Counted from the stretch's first letter, positions 6,675 through 16,543 are shown. The stretch is DNA of 64,000 nt from Cytophaga aurantiaca DSM 3654 (GCF_000379725.1 NZ_KB903621.1:62001-126000), one strand, 5' to 3'. Notes: generated by a model from the sequence alone, not told the origin. A program made the numbers and translations.

Positions 6675-8828
6675 TTATTCCAGCTCTACATTAAAACTTC
6701 CATTCATCACCAGCTTGCCTTCTACTTCTTTTTCTGTGCCCGGCATAACGAAACCTTTTAGCTTTGCTGTTTTGCCTTTGCTCAAAAGATCAAAAATATT
6801 TTTGTCGCTGAGTTTTTTACTCAATATTGTAAACGGAATTTTAAATCCGCATTGATTAAAATTAGAGCAGCCGTAAGCAGTATTACCTTTCTTTAATAAA
6901 TGCTCTTTGCACTTCGGACATTTCAATGTATCTATTGCAACGTCTTCCTTTGGCTTCTTTTCCTTTGCTTCTTTCGGTTTGCTTTCTTTTGGTGCAGCAG
7001 ATTTTTCTGTCTTCGCCGGAGCCTTAGATTTCTCAGGTGCAATGTAGATTGCTTTGTAGAAATTATTTTTAACTTCTTTGGTAATATCGGTTACCATATC
7101 AATCAATTCCTGCTTGAACGTTTCAAGTTGATATTCGCCTTTCTCTATCAAACGTAATTTACGCTCCCAGTTGCCGGTCAACTCCGCACTCTTCAGTAAC
7201 TCATTGTGAATGCAGTCGATCAGATCCATGCCTGTTTGCGTAGCAAAAATATTTTTCTTCTTACGCTCAATGTATTTACGTCTGAAAAGTGTTTCAATAA
7301 TATTTGCGCGAGTAGATGGCCGCCCGATGCCATTGTCTTTCAACAACTCGCGCATTTCCTCGTCTTCTACCTGCTTGCCTGCTGTTTCCATGGCTCGCAA
7401 AAGTGTTGCTTCGGTATATGCTTTTGGTGGAGAAGTTTTGCCTTGGTGTATCTTTGGTTCATGCGGACCGGTTTCCCCAACAGTAAAGTTTGGCATTACT
7501 TTTTCTTCGTCACCTTCTTTTTCTTTCTCTTCGGGTTTGTCATTTGCATAGACTTCCTTCCAGCCAGCTTCAATGATCTGCTTTCCGGTTGCTTTAAATT
7601 CTACTTGTCCGACTGTACCCAATACAGTTGTATTTGATACTTTACATTCCGGATAAAATACGGAAATGAATCTGCGCGCAATTAAATCGTAAATGCGTTT
7701 TTCTTCAATATGCAAATTGGAAGAAGGTGCAACACCTGTAGGAATGATCGCGTGGTGATCCGTAACTTTTTTGTCATCAAATACTGCTTTTGATTTCGGA
7801 ATCGGTTTTGCTAAAACCGGAGCAGTTAAATTTTTATAAATGGTCAGGTCTTCTAAAATTCCTTTAACTTTCGGATACAGATCTTCTGAAAGATAGGTGG
7901 TATCTACCCTTGGATAGGTAACAAATTTTTTCTCGTACAAACTCTGTACGTGCTTCAAGGTATCTTCGGCAGAGTAACCGAATCGTTTATTAGCTTCTAC
8001 CTGAATCGATGTCAAATCATACAATTTCGGATTCCCCTCTTTTCCTTCTTTGATTTCAAATGCAGTAACAACAAAGGGGTGTTGTTTTAAATAATCCAAT
8101 CCTTTGTTTGCTTTCTCTAAGGACTTGAGTCGTTCGATGGTCGCTGTAAATTCGGTTTCTCTGTAAATGGTTTTTAATTCCCAATACTCTTCTGAAACGA
8201 ATGCGTCTATTTCTTTCTGCCGAGCTACGATCATTGCCAGCGTTGGTGTCTGCACACGACCAATCGACAATACAATTTTTCCCTGGCCGAATTTTTTGGT
8301 AAACAAACGCGTAGCATTCATGCCCAATAACCAATCACCGATGGCACGGGCGCTGCCGGCTGCATAGAGATTGTTATATTGATCCGCTTCTTTTAACCGT
8401 GTAAAGCCTTCTTTGATCGCTTCGGTTGTTAAAGAAGAAATCCACAGACGTTTTACAGGTACAGCGCATTTTGCTTTTAACAATACCCAACGCTGTATCA
8501 ATTCTCCCTCCTGGCCTGCATCACCACAGTTTATAACTTCGTCGCAAGCATTTACCAGTTTCTGAATGACGTTAAATTGTTTTTTAACACCTGAATTGTC
8601 GATTAGTTTAATTCCAAAACTTGGTGGAATCATTGGCAGATCTTCTAAGCGCCACATCTTCCAGCGATCTAAATAATCATGCGGTTCCTTCAGCGTACAA
8701 AAATGTCCGAACGTCCAGGTGACCTGATAACCATTGCCTTCCCAATAGCCATCGTTGCGCTTCTTAGCGCCAAGTACTTCGGCGATATCTTTGGCAACAC
8801 TTGGTTTTTCGGCAATGCAAAGTTTCAT
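6675..8828 (-). CDS. topB: DNA topoisomerase III
   Basis: A type IA topoisomerase of 717 residues. The frame extends upstream to 8906, but MKLCIAEKPSVAKD at 8828 is the canonical TopB start. The TOPRIM domain comes first, with Glu7 and an acidic motif reading CGDAGQEGE (Asp103, Glu107); the usual DxDxE is DxGxE here. The catalytic tyrosine is Tyr305 in FVTYPRVDT. After the toroidal core comes a Lys/Glu/Ala/Pro-rich linker (about 595-632) and a C-terminal zinc ribbon with Cys637, Cys640, Cys654 and Cys660, then a TopoI-C-like tail. It relaxes negative supercoils and decatenates DNA, usually with RecQ. The gene stands alone on the minus strand. Confidence 0.93.
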   Translation of the reverse strand: MKLCIAEKPSVAKDIAEVLGAKKRNDGYWEGNGYQVTWTFGHFCTLKEPHDYLDRWKMWRLEDLPMIPPSFGIKLIDNSGVKKQFNVIQKLVNACDEVINCGDAGQEGELIQRWVLLKAKCAVPVKRLWISSLTTEAIKEGFTRLKEADQYNNLYAAGSARAIGDWLLGMNATRLFTKKFGQGKIVLSIGRVQTPTLAMIVARQKEIDAFVSEEYWELKTIYRETEFTATIERLKSLEKANKGLDYLKQHPFVVTAFEIKEGKEGNPKLYDLTSIQVEANKRFGYSAEDTLKHVQSLYEKKFVTYPRVDTTYLSEDLYPKVKGILEDLTIYKNLTAPVLAKPIPKSKAVFDDKKVTDHHAIIPTGVAPSSNLHIEEKRIYDLIARRFISVFYPECKVSNTTVLGTVGQVEFKATGKQIIEAGWKEVYANDKPEEKEKEGDEEKVMPNFTVGETGPHEPKIHQGKTSPPKAYTEATLLRAMETAGKQVEDEEMRELLKDNGIGRPSTRANIIETLFRRKYIERKKKNIFATQTGMDLIDCIHNELLKSAELTGNWERKLRLIEKGEYQLETFKQELIDMVTDITKEVKNNFYKAIYIAPEKSKAPAKTEKSAAPKESKPKEAKEKKPKEDVAIDTLKCPKCKEHLLKKGNTAYGCSNFNQCGFKIPFTILSKKLSDKNIFDLLSKGKTAKLKGFVMPGTEKEVEGKLVMNGSFNVELE

Positions 8829-8895
8829 AGTATAACAAAAATAAAAAGTTTGAGCAGAGTCTAATCTATATGTGAATAAGTATACTACACTTTGT

Positions 8896-9004
8896 TTTAA
8901 CCGCAAAGGGCGCGAAGATAAAAACGCAAGGAACGCAAAATTGAACCCTACAAATTACACCCAAGCAAATGCCAGCGCATTGCCTTGCGTCCTTTGCGGT
9001 TAAA
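8896..9004. repeat. Interrupted inverted repeat, CCGCAAAGG type
   Basis: TTTAACCGCAAAGG (8896-8909) is the exact reverse complement of 8991-9004, and inside it ACGCAAGG (8924-8931) pairs with 8983-8990. The two paired blocks would form a long interrupted stem over 109 bases in the topB-rho gap. Short CCGCAAAGG/CGCAAGG repeats of this kind recur in many bacterial genomes; function is unknown. Confidence 0.65.
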
Positions 9005-9020
9005 GGACTTATAAAACAAA

Positions 9021-9051
9021 AATGCCTCACTAAATAAATCAGCGAGGCATT
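9021..9051. terminator. Hairpin terminator of rho
   Basis: AATGCCTC (9021-9028) pairs with GAGGCATT (9044-9051). On the minus strand it lies about 25 bases past the rho stop codon and runs into a T-rich tract. Confidence 0.7.
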
Positions 9052-9074
9052 TTAATTATTGAATTGAGACTTGA

Positions 9075-10811
9075 TTAACCATTCATGGAGATCAAGAACT
9101 CATCGTTGTTTTTCGTTTTAGCCATTCTGTCGATCAGGAAGTCCATTGCTTCGATCGAGTTCATATCAGACATGTATTTACGTAAGATCCAGATACGAGA
9201 AAGAGCATCTTTATCGATCAAGAGATCTTCGCGACGTGTACCCGATGCAGGTACATCGATTGCAGGGTAAATACGTTTGTTCGCCAATTTACGATCCAAT
9301 TGAAGTTCCATGTTACCTGTACCTTTGAATTCTTCAAAGATTACTTCGTCCATTTTAGAACCTGTTTCGATCAATGCTGTAGCAATGATGGTTAGAGAAC
9401 CGCCGTTCTCAACGTTACGCGCAGCACCGAAGAATTTTTTGGGCTTATGCAATGCATTTGCATCCACACCACCTGAAAGTATTTTACCTGAAGATGGAAC
9501 AACTGTGTTGTATGCTCTTGCCAAACGCGTAATTGAATCTAATAACACAACTACATCGTGTCCGCATTCAACCATACGTTTTGCTTTTTCAAGCACCATA
9601 CTTGCAACTTTCACGTGACGATCTGCCTGCTCATCAAACGTAGATGAGATAACTTCTGCTTTCACGCTGCGTGCAATGTCTGTAACCTCTTCCGGACGTT
9701 CATCAATCAATAAAATAATTAAATGAACTTCAGGATGATTTGCAGCAATTGCATTTGCAATTTCTTTTAATAAAACAGTTTTACCTGTTTTAGGCTGTGC
9801 CACGATCATACCACGTTGACCTTTACCAATTGGTGCAAACATATCCAGGATACGTGTAGACAATTGGTTGTGCGTAGTAGAAAGGTTTAAACGTTCCTGA
9901 GGGAAGATGGGGGTCAAGTATTCAAACGGTATACGGTCACGAATTTGTTCCGTTGTTTTTCCGTTTACTGTATCTACTTTTAATAAAGCGAAATATTTTT
10001 CTCCTTCTTTCGGAGGACGAATTTGTCCAACAATTGTATCGCCTGTTTTCAAACCAAATAATTTGATCTGAGACGGTGAAACGTAGATATCATCGGGGCT
10101 AGCCATGAAATTGTAATCCGGTGAACGTAAGAAACCATATCCTTCAGAAATGATTTCCAATACACCTGAATTAACAATTACGCCATCAAATTCTTTTACT
10201 GAATATTGTTGTGAAGTTGTTTGTCTTGCAGGACGTTCAGATCTTTCTTCCAATCTGTCTTCGGTGATGCGGGGTGCACGTTCTTCATTGTATGAACGTG
10301 GCTGACGTTCTTCGTAGCTATTGCTGCGTGGAACTCGCTCTTCGAAATTATTTCTTGCAGGACGTTCTTCATTGTAAGAAACACGTGCAGGACGTTCTCT
10401 TTCCAACGGAACTTCTTCTGTTGGTACAATAGATTGACGCTCTCTGCGTCCCGGCGTTGCTGCTGCTCTAACAACATGTTCCGCAGGTGCAGATGCAACA
10501 GGTGCGCTTATATAATTATCATCTTCAGCCGTTTCAGCTGCTTTCACATTCGAACGTTTAGCACGTGGACTGCGGTTGTGATTATCTTCTGTATCTGAGA
10601 TTGTTGTTTCTGCTTCTTCTGAAAAAGTTGAAGTGCTGGCTACTTCTTTGCGCACAGAGGCTGCAACGGTTGGGTTTAATGCTTGTTGATCTAAAATTTT
10701 GTAGACCAATTCTTTCTTTTGTAATTTTTTAAAATTGGGAACATTCATCTTTTCAGCTATAACTCTTAATTCAGATAATAGCTTTAGATCTAACTCTTCA
10801 ATGTTGTACAT
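9075..10811 (-). CDS. rho: Transcription termination factor Rho with long charged insertion
   Basis: A 578-residue hexameric RNA helicase that ends transcription at Rho-dependent sites. Domains in order: a Rho N-terminal helical domain (1-45), a low-complexity region (about 50-205) rich in Arg, Glu, Ser and Pro with an 11-12-residue repeat built around [15 protein letters not shown], an OB/cold-shock RNA-binding domain (210-285, RNP1-like GYGFLRS), and the RecA-type ATPase with Walker A at 339-345 (QPKTGKT) and [13 protein letters not shown] for the Q-loop side. E. coli Rho has 419 residues, so most of the excess is the insertion. Such insertions are known from Bacteroidota and high-GC Gram-positives and may alter RNA binding or phase behaviour. 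It has a 310-base upstream gap shared with serS. Confidence 0.95.
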   Translation of the reverse strand: MYNIEELDLKLLSELRVIAEKMNVPNFKKLQKKELVYKILDQQALNPTVAASVRKEVASTSTFSEEAETTISDTEDNHNRSPRAKRSNVKAAETAEDDNYISAPVASAPAEHVVRAAATPGRRERQSIVPTEEVPLERERPARVSYNEERPARNNFEERVPRSNSYEERQPRSYNEERAPRITEDRLEERSERPARQTTSQQYSVKEFDGVIVNSGVLEIISEGYGFLRSPDYNFMASPDDIYVSPSQIKLFGLKTGDTIVGQIRPPKEGEKYFALLKVDTVNGKTTEQIRDRIPFEYLTPIFPQERLNLSTTHNQLSTRILDMFAPIGKGQRGMIVAQPKTGKTVLLKEIANAIAANHPEVHLIILLIDERPEEVTDIARSVKAEVISSTFDEQADRHVKVASMVLEKAKRMVECGHDVVVLLDSITRLARAYNTVVPSSGKILSGGVDANALHKPKKFFGAARNVENGGSLTIIATALIETGSKMDEVIFEEFKGTGNMELQLDRKLANKRIYPAIDVPASGTRREDLLIDKDALSRIWILRKYMSDMNSIEAMDFLIDRMAKTKNNDEFLISMNG

Positions 10812-11121
10812 AAATGTGTTCTAATGTAATTGAAATCTTAAGGAAGGTGGGTTTTTAATTCGCAGTCTACACAGTTTGCGTGCGCAACCTCTGGTTCAAA
10901 CAATAAAATCTAATAACGTATTTTGATTATTGAAATCTGGTGAGCAGCAGAAAATTGTGGCTGATTACGATTTGATGTTACAAGTATAAAGGAACTTATA
11001 CTCATTGTCAAGGGTACGTAAGGAAAACCATGAAACTTTATTAAAATAAATTGATTTTCAATAAGCGGTATTTCTTGTAACTTGCGTTTCTCTAATCTAA
11101 TACCATTAATTTAGAATAAAC
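10812..11121. other. 310-base divergent intergenic region, rho/serS
   Basis: This stretch separates the divergent rho and serS starts and must hold both promoters. No ORF with coding character, no strong hairpin and no confident TAnnTTTG promoter was seen. Rho genes are often autoregulated by attenuation in their leader, so a leader function is possible but not visible. Confidence 0.4.
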
Positions 11122-12393
11122 ATGTTGCAAATCAATTATATCCGTGAAAACAAGGCTGCCGTTATAGAAGGTCTTACAAAAAAGTATTTTGCCGATGCGG
11201 AACAAATAGTAAATGAAATCATTGAAACAGACCAAATTAGACGAGATACGCAGCATAACTTAGATTTGATGCTTGCTGACGCGAATTCCAAGGCTAAAGC
11301 AATCGGTGATCTGATGAAGGCAGGTAAAAAAGAAGAGGCTGAAAAAGAAAAAGCTGCTGCAACAGAACTTCGATCTAAAACAAAAGAATTGCAGGATCTG
11401 CATACAATAAAGGAAGAAGAGTTGAATGCCCTTCTTGTAAAACTTCCAAACCTGCCGCATCATAGCGTTCCTGCAGGTCGCACAGCCGAAGAGAACATTA
11501 ACATTTATTCTCATGGTGAAGTACCAACGCTGCATGCAGATGCACAGCCGCATTGGGAGCTTATTAAGAAATACGATATTATCGATTTTGAATTAGGAAA
11601 TAAAATTACAGGTGCGGGTTTTCCTGTATATAAAGGTAAAGGCGCACGATTACAGCGTGCCTTGATCAACTTTTTCTTAGACGAAGCAGGCAAAAGCGGA
11701 TACACAGAAGTTCAGCCGCCCATCATGGTTAACGAAGCTTCAGCCTATGCAACAGGCCAGTTACCCGATAAGGACGGACAGATGTATTATGCAAACGAAG
11801 ATAAATTTTATCTGATCCCGACTGCCGAAGTACCTATTACCAATATATACCGGGATATGATCATCAGAGAAGAAGATCTACCGATAAAAAATACAGGTTA
11901 TACACCATGCTTCAGAAGAGAAGCAGGATCCTGGGGCGCAGATGTGCGTGGCTTAAACCGCTTACATCAATTTGATAAAGTTGAGCTTGTACAAATTGCT
12001 ACGCCGGAAACATCGTATGCAATTTTAGAAGAAATGAAAAAACATGTACAAGGCTTGCTGGAAAAATTAGAGCTGCCTTATCGTATTTTGCATTTATGTG
12101 CAGGTGACATGAGCTTTACTTCTGCTCTTACATTCGATTTTGAAGTGTATTCAGCAGCACAAAAGCGTTGGTTAGAAGTTAGTTCCGTAAGTAATTTTGA
12201 AGCATATCAGGCAAATCGTTTGAAGCTTCGTTATAAAGTAGATGGCAAAACACAATTGCTTCATACGCTGAATGGCAGTGCGTTGGCTTTGCCGCGTATT
12301 GTAGCTTCAATCTTAGAGAATAACCAAACACCGGAAGGTATTCGCATTCCAAAAGCATTACAGGCTTATACAGGTTTCGATCTTATAAAATAA
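11122..12393 (+). CDS. serS: Seryl-tRNA synthetase
   Basis: A class II aminoacyl-tRNA synthetase of 423 residues, typical for bacteria. The N-terminal 110 residues form the long antiparallel coiled coil that grips the tRNA variable arm (alternating Lys/Glu/Ala around residues 50-100). The catalytic domain carries TAEVPITNIYRD for serine recognition, motif 2 in CFRREAGSWGADVRGLNRLHQFDKV (read in two pieces, about 262-286), and motif 3 in NGSALALPRIVASILE. It charges tRNA-Ser in the cytoplasm. It is monocistronic and followed within 20 bases by a hairpin terminator. Confidence 0.97.
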   Translation: MLQINYIRENKAAVIEGLTKKYFADAEQIVNEIIETDQIRRDTQHNLDLMLADANSKAKAIGDLMKAGKKEEAEKEKAAATELRSKTKELQDLHTIKEEELNALLVKLPNLPHHSVPAGRTAEENINIYSHGEVPTLHADAQPHWELIKKYDIIDFELGNKITGAGFPVYKGKGARLQRALINFFLDEAGKSGYTEVQPPIMVNEASAYATGQLPDKDGQMYYANEDKFYLIPTAEVPITNIYRDMIIREEDLPIKNTGYTPCFRREAGSWGADVRGLNRLHQFDKVELVQIATPETSYAILEEMKKHVQGLLEKLELPYRILHLCAGDMSFTSALTFDFEVYSAAQKRWLEVSSVSNFEAYQANRLKLRYKVDGKTQLLHTLNGSALALPRIVASILENNQTPEGIRIPKALQAYTGFDLIK

Positions 12394-12410
12394 TCAGGCT
12401 GCGCTTATAA

Positions 12411-12447
12411 AAAATGGTCAAGCTATTTCAAATAGCCTGACCATTTT
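12411..12447 (+). terminator. Hairpin terminator of serS
   Basis: AAAATGGTCA (12411-12420) pairs with TGACCATTTT (12438-12447), with a T tract after it, 17 bases past the serS stop. Confidence 0.75.
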
Positions 12448-12495
12448 TTATTATACATCTACTAAATTTATAGAGATTTAAGATACTGCAAGAGA

Positions 12496-12801
12496 TTATA
12501 TTACTACATCCAGCATTGTTTGAAAATACACTGCATCGGTGCCAAAACGTTTCGCCAGTTTGTCCATTGCTTTTTGTTCCCAATTTTCCAGGAATTTTTC
12601 AAGGTGCGCTTCTTTCTCAAAAAACAATTGTAAGCTGTATGTACTGCCGTTGCCTTCTTCTTCATAACGCAACCGCATAAGATGGTGTCTCACTACAAAG
12701 CCTGAGTCCAAGGCGTTTGTGAAATAAACATCTTTTGCCCAATTAACCCATTCTGTTTCAACAGATGAGTCTAAATTAAAAGTTGTATTAAATAAAATCA
12801 T
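12496..12801 (-). CDS. DUF4286 family protein
   Basis: A 101-residue cytoplasmic protein. The opening MILFNTTFNLDSSVETEWVN, the W-x-K motif with FTNALDSGF, and the SLQLFFEKEAHLEKFLENW segment match the small DUF4286 family, common in Bacteroidota and predicted to be a ferredoxin-like (dimeric alpha-beta barrel) fold. No function is established. It is monocistronic between serS and the MFS transporter gene, and convergent with serS. Confidence 0.8.
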   Translation of the reverse strand: MILFNTTFNLDSSVETEWVNWAKDVYFTNALDSGFVVRHHLMRLRYEEEGNGSTYSLQLFFEKEAHLEKFLENWEQKAMDKLAKRFGTDAVYFQTMLDVVI

Positions 12802-12956
12802 ACGTGCGAATTAATACTTTCAATCCAAAATAAAAAATAATTACGGATACATTTTATTCAAGATATTAAAATTGTAAATTAAACAGCGAACATAAAGTTC
12901 AATTATTCGTACAATACCCATAACTTTTTAAGAATTAACAAAACTCCTGTTACTGC

Positions 12957-14228
12957 ATGTATTCAAATAATAATAGTTCAACCGATTATACGAAAGTTTT
13001 CTTAGTATTATCAACCCTTTTTCTAATGTGGGGTTTGATTACTGTACTGAATTTTTCTCTGATTGAAGAATTACGTGATGTATTCAAATTGAGCTTCTAC
13101 GAATCGTTAAGTATTAATCTGGCGCTTTATGCTACTTATTTTGTGGTTGCGATACCTGCAGGAATTATAATTAATAAGGTGGGTTTTAGAAAAGGTATTA
13201 TTATTGGAGCAGGTCTTTCAAGTTTTGGTTGTTTTTTATTTTATCCGGCAGCAGAATCAAATTCCTTTATAAAATTATTGATGGCTCTGTTTGCATTGGG
13301 CGGAGGTTTTACATTTCTTCAGGTTTCTGCTAACCCATATGTAGCATTGCTGGGTATGCGTGGCAAAGGAGCTGCTAAACTTTCTTTCATTCAGGCATTT
13401 AATTCATTCGGAACCTTTCTGGCACCCTTACTTGCCGGCGGACTTTTCTTATCGATGTCGGGATTGAATCCTGAAAGCATCGTAACCATGTCTCCGGAAG
13501 AGATTATGGAACATAAGATCTTATTGGTTCAAGTACCTTATTTGGTATTCGGTTCAATCTGGTTTTTACTAATGCTGATTGTAGTTTTGTCTGAATTGCC
13601 TAAAGTAAACGTTCAGGATCAAGCACCGCTTATTCGTTCAAATGAAACAGAACCCCGTAAACACATCTTCCAATATCCTCAGGTGATTAACGGTGCAATT
13701 ACATTATTTTTATATGTAGGCGCAGAAGTTTCGCTGGCATATTATATTTCAGAAAAGAGTGAAGGTCTTATGCCTTATTACTGGGGGCTGGCATTATTAG
13801 GAAGATTTATAGGCGCAGGGCTGCTATTTGTAGCAACTAGTCCGCGTAAGCTTATGAAACTTTCGGGAAGTGTGGCGATCTTCTTATTATTGGTTTACCT
13901 GATTGTCAATACTGATGAAAAGCGCATTCTTACTCAAACCACAGATCCAGCTTTATACCTTCTTGTGCTAATCGGTTTATGCAACTCTATTATCTGGCCA
14001 ACAGTATTTACAATGGGAATAGATGGCATGGGTAAATACTCTATCAACGCAAGCTCTATTTTGGTTATGTCTGTATTTGGCGGAGCAATCATTCCGTTGC
14101 TATTCGTTTATCTGCTTTCAGATTATTCCATCATTTCAGCCTTCCCTTTGCTGTTGCTTGCCTATGGCGCAGTAATATGGTTTGGCACCAAAGGTTCGAT
14201 CTATGAAAAGAAAAGTAACTTTTATTGA
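12957..14228 (+). CDS. MFS sugar transporter, FucP/GluP-like
   Basis: A 423-residue major facilitator with 12 predicted spans. Features of the fucose/glucose/galactose proton symporter branch are visible: MWGLITVLNFSLIEELRDVF in TM1 and the following loop, the TM4-TM5 stretch FTFLQVSANPYVALLGM, and SFIQAFNSFGTFLAPLLAG. FucP relatives import hexoses or fucose. The exact substrate cannot be read, but glucose or galactose would fit a polysaccharide degrader. The gene stands alone and ends before a strong terminator shared with the convergent asparagine synthetase gene. Confidence 0.82.
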   Translation: MYSNNNSSTDYTKVFLVLSTLFLMWGLITVLNFSLIEELRDVFKLSFYESLSINLALYATYFVVAIPAGIIINKVGFRKGIIIGAGLSSFGCFLFYPAAESNSFIKLLMALFALGGGFTFLQVSANPYVALLGMRGKGAAKLSFIQAFNSFGTFLAPLLAGGLFLSMSGLNPESIVTMSPEEIMEHKILLVQVPYLVFGSIWFLLMLIVVLSELPKVNVQDQAPLIRSNETEPRKHIFQYPQVINGAITLFLYVGAEVSLAYYISEKSEGLMPYYWGLALLGRFIGAGLLFVATSPRKLMKLSGSVAIFLLLVYLIVNTDEKRILTQTTDPALYLLVLIGLCNSIIWPTVFTMGIDGMGKYSINASSILVMSVFGGAIIPLLFVYLLSDYSIISAFPLLLLAYGAVIWFGTKGSIYEKKSNFY

Positions 14229-14260
14229 TCTGGGTTTAATATAATAGCACATAAAAAAAA

Positions 14261-14285
14261 GTGGTCCCACTAAAAGCGGGACCAC
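14261..14285. terminator. Hairpin terminator after MFS gene
   Basis: GTGGTCCC (14261-14268) pairs with GGGACCAC (14278-14285), with an A run before and a T run after, so it can act in both directions. Confidence 0.8.
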
Positions 14286-14310
14286 TTTTTTTATGTATTG
14301 CATTTAAAAA

Positions 14311-14346
14311 GAAACCTTCCTTCTCCTGAAGGAGAAGGAAGGTTTC
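14311..14346. terminator. Perfect 16-bp-arm hairpin terminator after asnB
   Basis: GAAACCTTCCTTCTCC (14311-14326) is exactly complementary to the sequence that follows a TGAA loop. On the minus strand it lies just past the asnB stop; an A/T tract flanks both sides. Confidence 0.75.
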
Positions 14347-14353
14347 TTTTTAA

Positions 14354-16210
14354 TTATTTTTTGGCAGGCATAAACTGTTCAAACCAAAGCTGAAAAATAA
14401 CAAGTGACCAGATACGCTTACTATGATAATATTCGCCTGAACGGAATTTTTTTACGAGCTTGTCAATTTCTGTCGAGTTAAAAATTCCCTGACTATCGAT
14501 AAACTTTTTGTCTAAATAATAATCAATTAAATATTTATGCGATTCTTTAAGCCATTCTTCTGAAGGTGCTGCAAAGCCCCATTTAGTGCGGTATATAAGC
14601 TCTTTGGGTAAATATTTTTCAAGAGATTTTTTCAGAATATATTTTTGTGTGCCGTTTTTGATCTTTAATCCAACCGGCAAATTAATAGCAAATTCCGCTA
14701 AATGATAATCCAAAAAGGGGCATCGCACTTCTAAGCTATGGCGCATGGAGGCAATGTCCATCTTGTACATTAGATCATCTGCCAGATAGTGGTTAATATC
14801 AAAGAATGAAACTGCTTGTTCGTTTGATAATGAAATTTTTTCAACGGATTCCCAATAAGGTATTGTTGTTGCGTGTTTGTATTTGTAGTTCAGTAAATTT
14901 CCGATCTCATGTTGAGTGAACATTTGCTGTTCTTGCGACCACATGTTTATATATGGATTTACATCGTTCCAGCCATCAAATAATCTGGATTTTATAGCAG
15001 GCTTCCCTCCTAACATTTTTAATATACTTTCAGCTAATCTCAAGGAAGCCTTCCCGCCTATTTTTTTCAAGGTAGCAACCCGGTTGTACCAATAGTAGGT
15101 GTTATAGCCCATAAACAATTCATCCCCTCCGTCGCCTGTTAAAGCTACAGTGGTGCGTTCACGTGTTACTTTAGAGATCAGTAGACTTGGTAAAACCGAA
15201 GATACCGCAAACGGTTCGTCATAAAATTCTACAGCATCTTTTAATACACCAAAAATGTCATCTGTGGGTAAGCGGTATTCATGATGATTGGTTTGCAATA
15301 TGTCGGCAACTTTTTTTGCATAACCGCTTTCATCAAACTTTTTTTCGTCAAATCCAATCGTAAATGTTTCAACCGCGCGCGAACTATTTTCCTGAAATTT
15401 TGCGGCTATCAAAGAAGAATCTACCCCACCGCTGAGAAATGCGCCAATGGGCACATCGCTAAGCATTCTTGATCTTACAGCATTGGAAAGAAGCTCGTGA
15501 AACTGCTCTATTGCATCTGTTTCATTTATTTCAACAGGACTATATTTTTCTCTGATATCATAATAGCTTTTTATCGTTACTTCAATCTTATTTTTGATTT
15601 CTATGTAACAGCCATTCGTCAGTTTTTTAATATTTTGAAAAATGGTATTTGGTTTGGGTATGTACTCCAGAAATAAATAATCTGACAACGCTTCGGTATT
15701 TATCAACCTAGGTATTGGCAATTCTAATAATCCTTTGATCTCCGATGCAAAAGCAAAGCCATCCGGACCATCATAATAGCATAGCGGTTTTATTCCGAAT
15801 CTGTCTCTTACGATCGTCAGACTTTCATCTAGCGTATCCCATATAGCTATAACAAACATTCCATTAAATTCCTGAAAGGCTTTTACTCCGATCATAGCAT
15901 AGAGTTCTATAGCTACTTCGGTATCACTTGTTGTTTGTGTGCTGATGTTGTATTTGGTAGCTATCTCTTTATAATTAAAGATCTCACCATTAAAGACCAT
16001 TACATACCGTTTGTCTTTAGAAAAAAAAGGCTGATTGGCAGCATCTGATAAATCCAGAATACTCAATCTGCGGTGACCTAAATATATTTCCTGTTGTGTG
16101 TTCGAATAAAAACCTTCCGCATCAGGGCCCCGGTGTTTAAGCCTGTGCGTCATGTTGCGAAGATCTTCGATCGTCCATTTAGAAGAAATAAAGCCGGTAA
16201 TTCCACACAT
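14354..16210 (-). CDS. asnB: Asparagine synthase (glutamine-hydrolysing)
   Basis: A 618-residue two-domain enzyme converting aspartate and glutamine to asparagine with ATP. The N-terminal class II glutamine amidotransferase domain begins MCGITGF, so Cys2 becomes the N-terminal nucleophile. RRLSILDLSDAANQPF and FNGEIFNYKE are the usual glutamine-site motifs. The synthetase domain carries the PP-loop FLSGGVDSSLIAAK and TGDGGDELFMGY. Its length is in the range of AsnB proteins often found in Bacteroidota polysaccharide loci, which are longer than E. coli AsnB (554), so a role in amidating sugar acids cannot be excluded. No polysaccharide genes are adjacent. It reads away from the rearranged patch at 16.3-17.9 kb. 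Confidence 0.92.
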   Translation of the reverse strand: MCGITGFISSKWTIEDLRNMTHRLKHRGPDAEGFYSNTQQEIYLGHRRLSILDLSDAANQPFFSKDKRYVMVFNGEIFNYKEIATKYNISTQTTSDTEVAIELYAMIGVKAFQEFNGMFVIAIWDTLDESLTIVRDRFGIKPLCYYDGPDGFAFASEIKGLLELPIPRLINTEALSDYLFLEYIPKPNTIFQNIKKLTNGCYIEIKNKIEVTIKSYYDIREKYSPVEINETDAIEQFHELLSNAVRSRMLSDVPIGAFLSGGVDSSLIAAKFQENSSRAVETFTIGFDEKKFDESGYAKKVADILQTNHHEYRLPTDDIFGVLKDAVEFYDEPFAVSSVLPSLLISKVTRERTTVALTGDGGDELFMGYNTYYWYNRVATLKKIGGKASLRLAESILKMLGGKPAIKSRLFDGWNDVNPYINMWSQEQQMFTQHEIGNLLNYKYKHATTIPYWESVEKISLSNEQAVSFFDINHYLADDLMYKMDIASMRHSLEVRCPFLDYHLAEFAINLPVGLKIKNGTQKYILKKSLEKYLPKELIYRTKWGFAAPSEEWLKESHKYLIDYYLDKKFIDSQGIFNSTEIDKLVKKFRSGEYYHSKRIWSLVIFQLWFEQFMPAKK

Positions 16211-16277
16211 AGTCTACAAGTTAGAACTACGTTAAACAAAAAGCAAACCTTCGGAACGTGTAATTATGTAAAAGAAC

Positions 16278-16484
16278 TAAAACAAGCGATCCTCTAAATC
16301 AAAAGGTAATACTTAGTTCATACGTTCCAGACCAATGCTGAAGGGAATTACCGTATACTCACCATTTATATACCAGTATATTTGTCTTGAAATACGATTA
16401 TGAATTATGATAAGTATCATCTGTAAAGTGCACCAAAAATTGCATGCCTACTTCTAATGAAATATTGTCTTCAATTGCAAGCTT
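16278..16484 (-). pseudogene. Decayed C-terminal fragment of the DUF1444-like gene
   Basis: This stretch aligns over about 200 bases with the 3' part of the complete gene at 17065-17850, including identical runs of 35 bases (starting at CCATTTATATACC) and 25 bases (starting at GCACCAAAAATTG). Read on the minus strand it encodes the same C terminus (GNIYWYIQRSIR, IGLERMN), but a TAA replaces the Tyr codon before VLPFDLED, and a 2-base deletion shifts the frame in the middle. No start or N-terminal part remains. It is therefore a non-functional remnant of a duplicated copy, lying just upstream of asnB and separated from the intact copy by the unknown gene at 16544. Confidence 0.85.
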
Positions 16485-16543
16485 ATGATTAATCCATTTC
16501 TTTTATGTCTCAAAAGTGATATATTAAAAAAATTAAACGATAC

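Noticed and set aside
7206-7637. Plus-strand frame of 143 codons opposite topB
   Set aside because: Phe/Cys-rich antisense of topB with no coding character.
14311-14346. Perfect hairpin as a mobile repeat
   Set aside because: It matches no other place in the window and lies directly past a gene end, so a terminator explains it.
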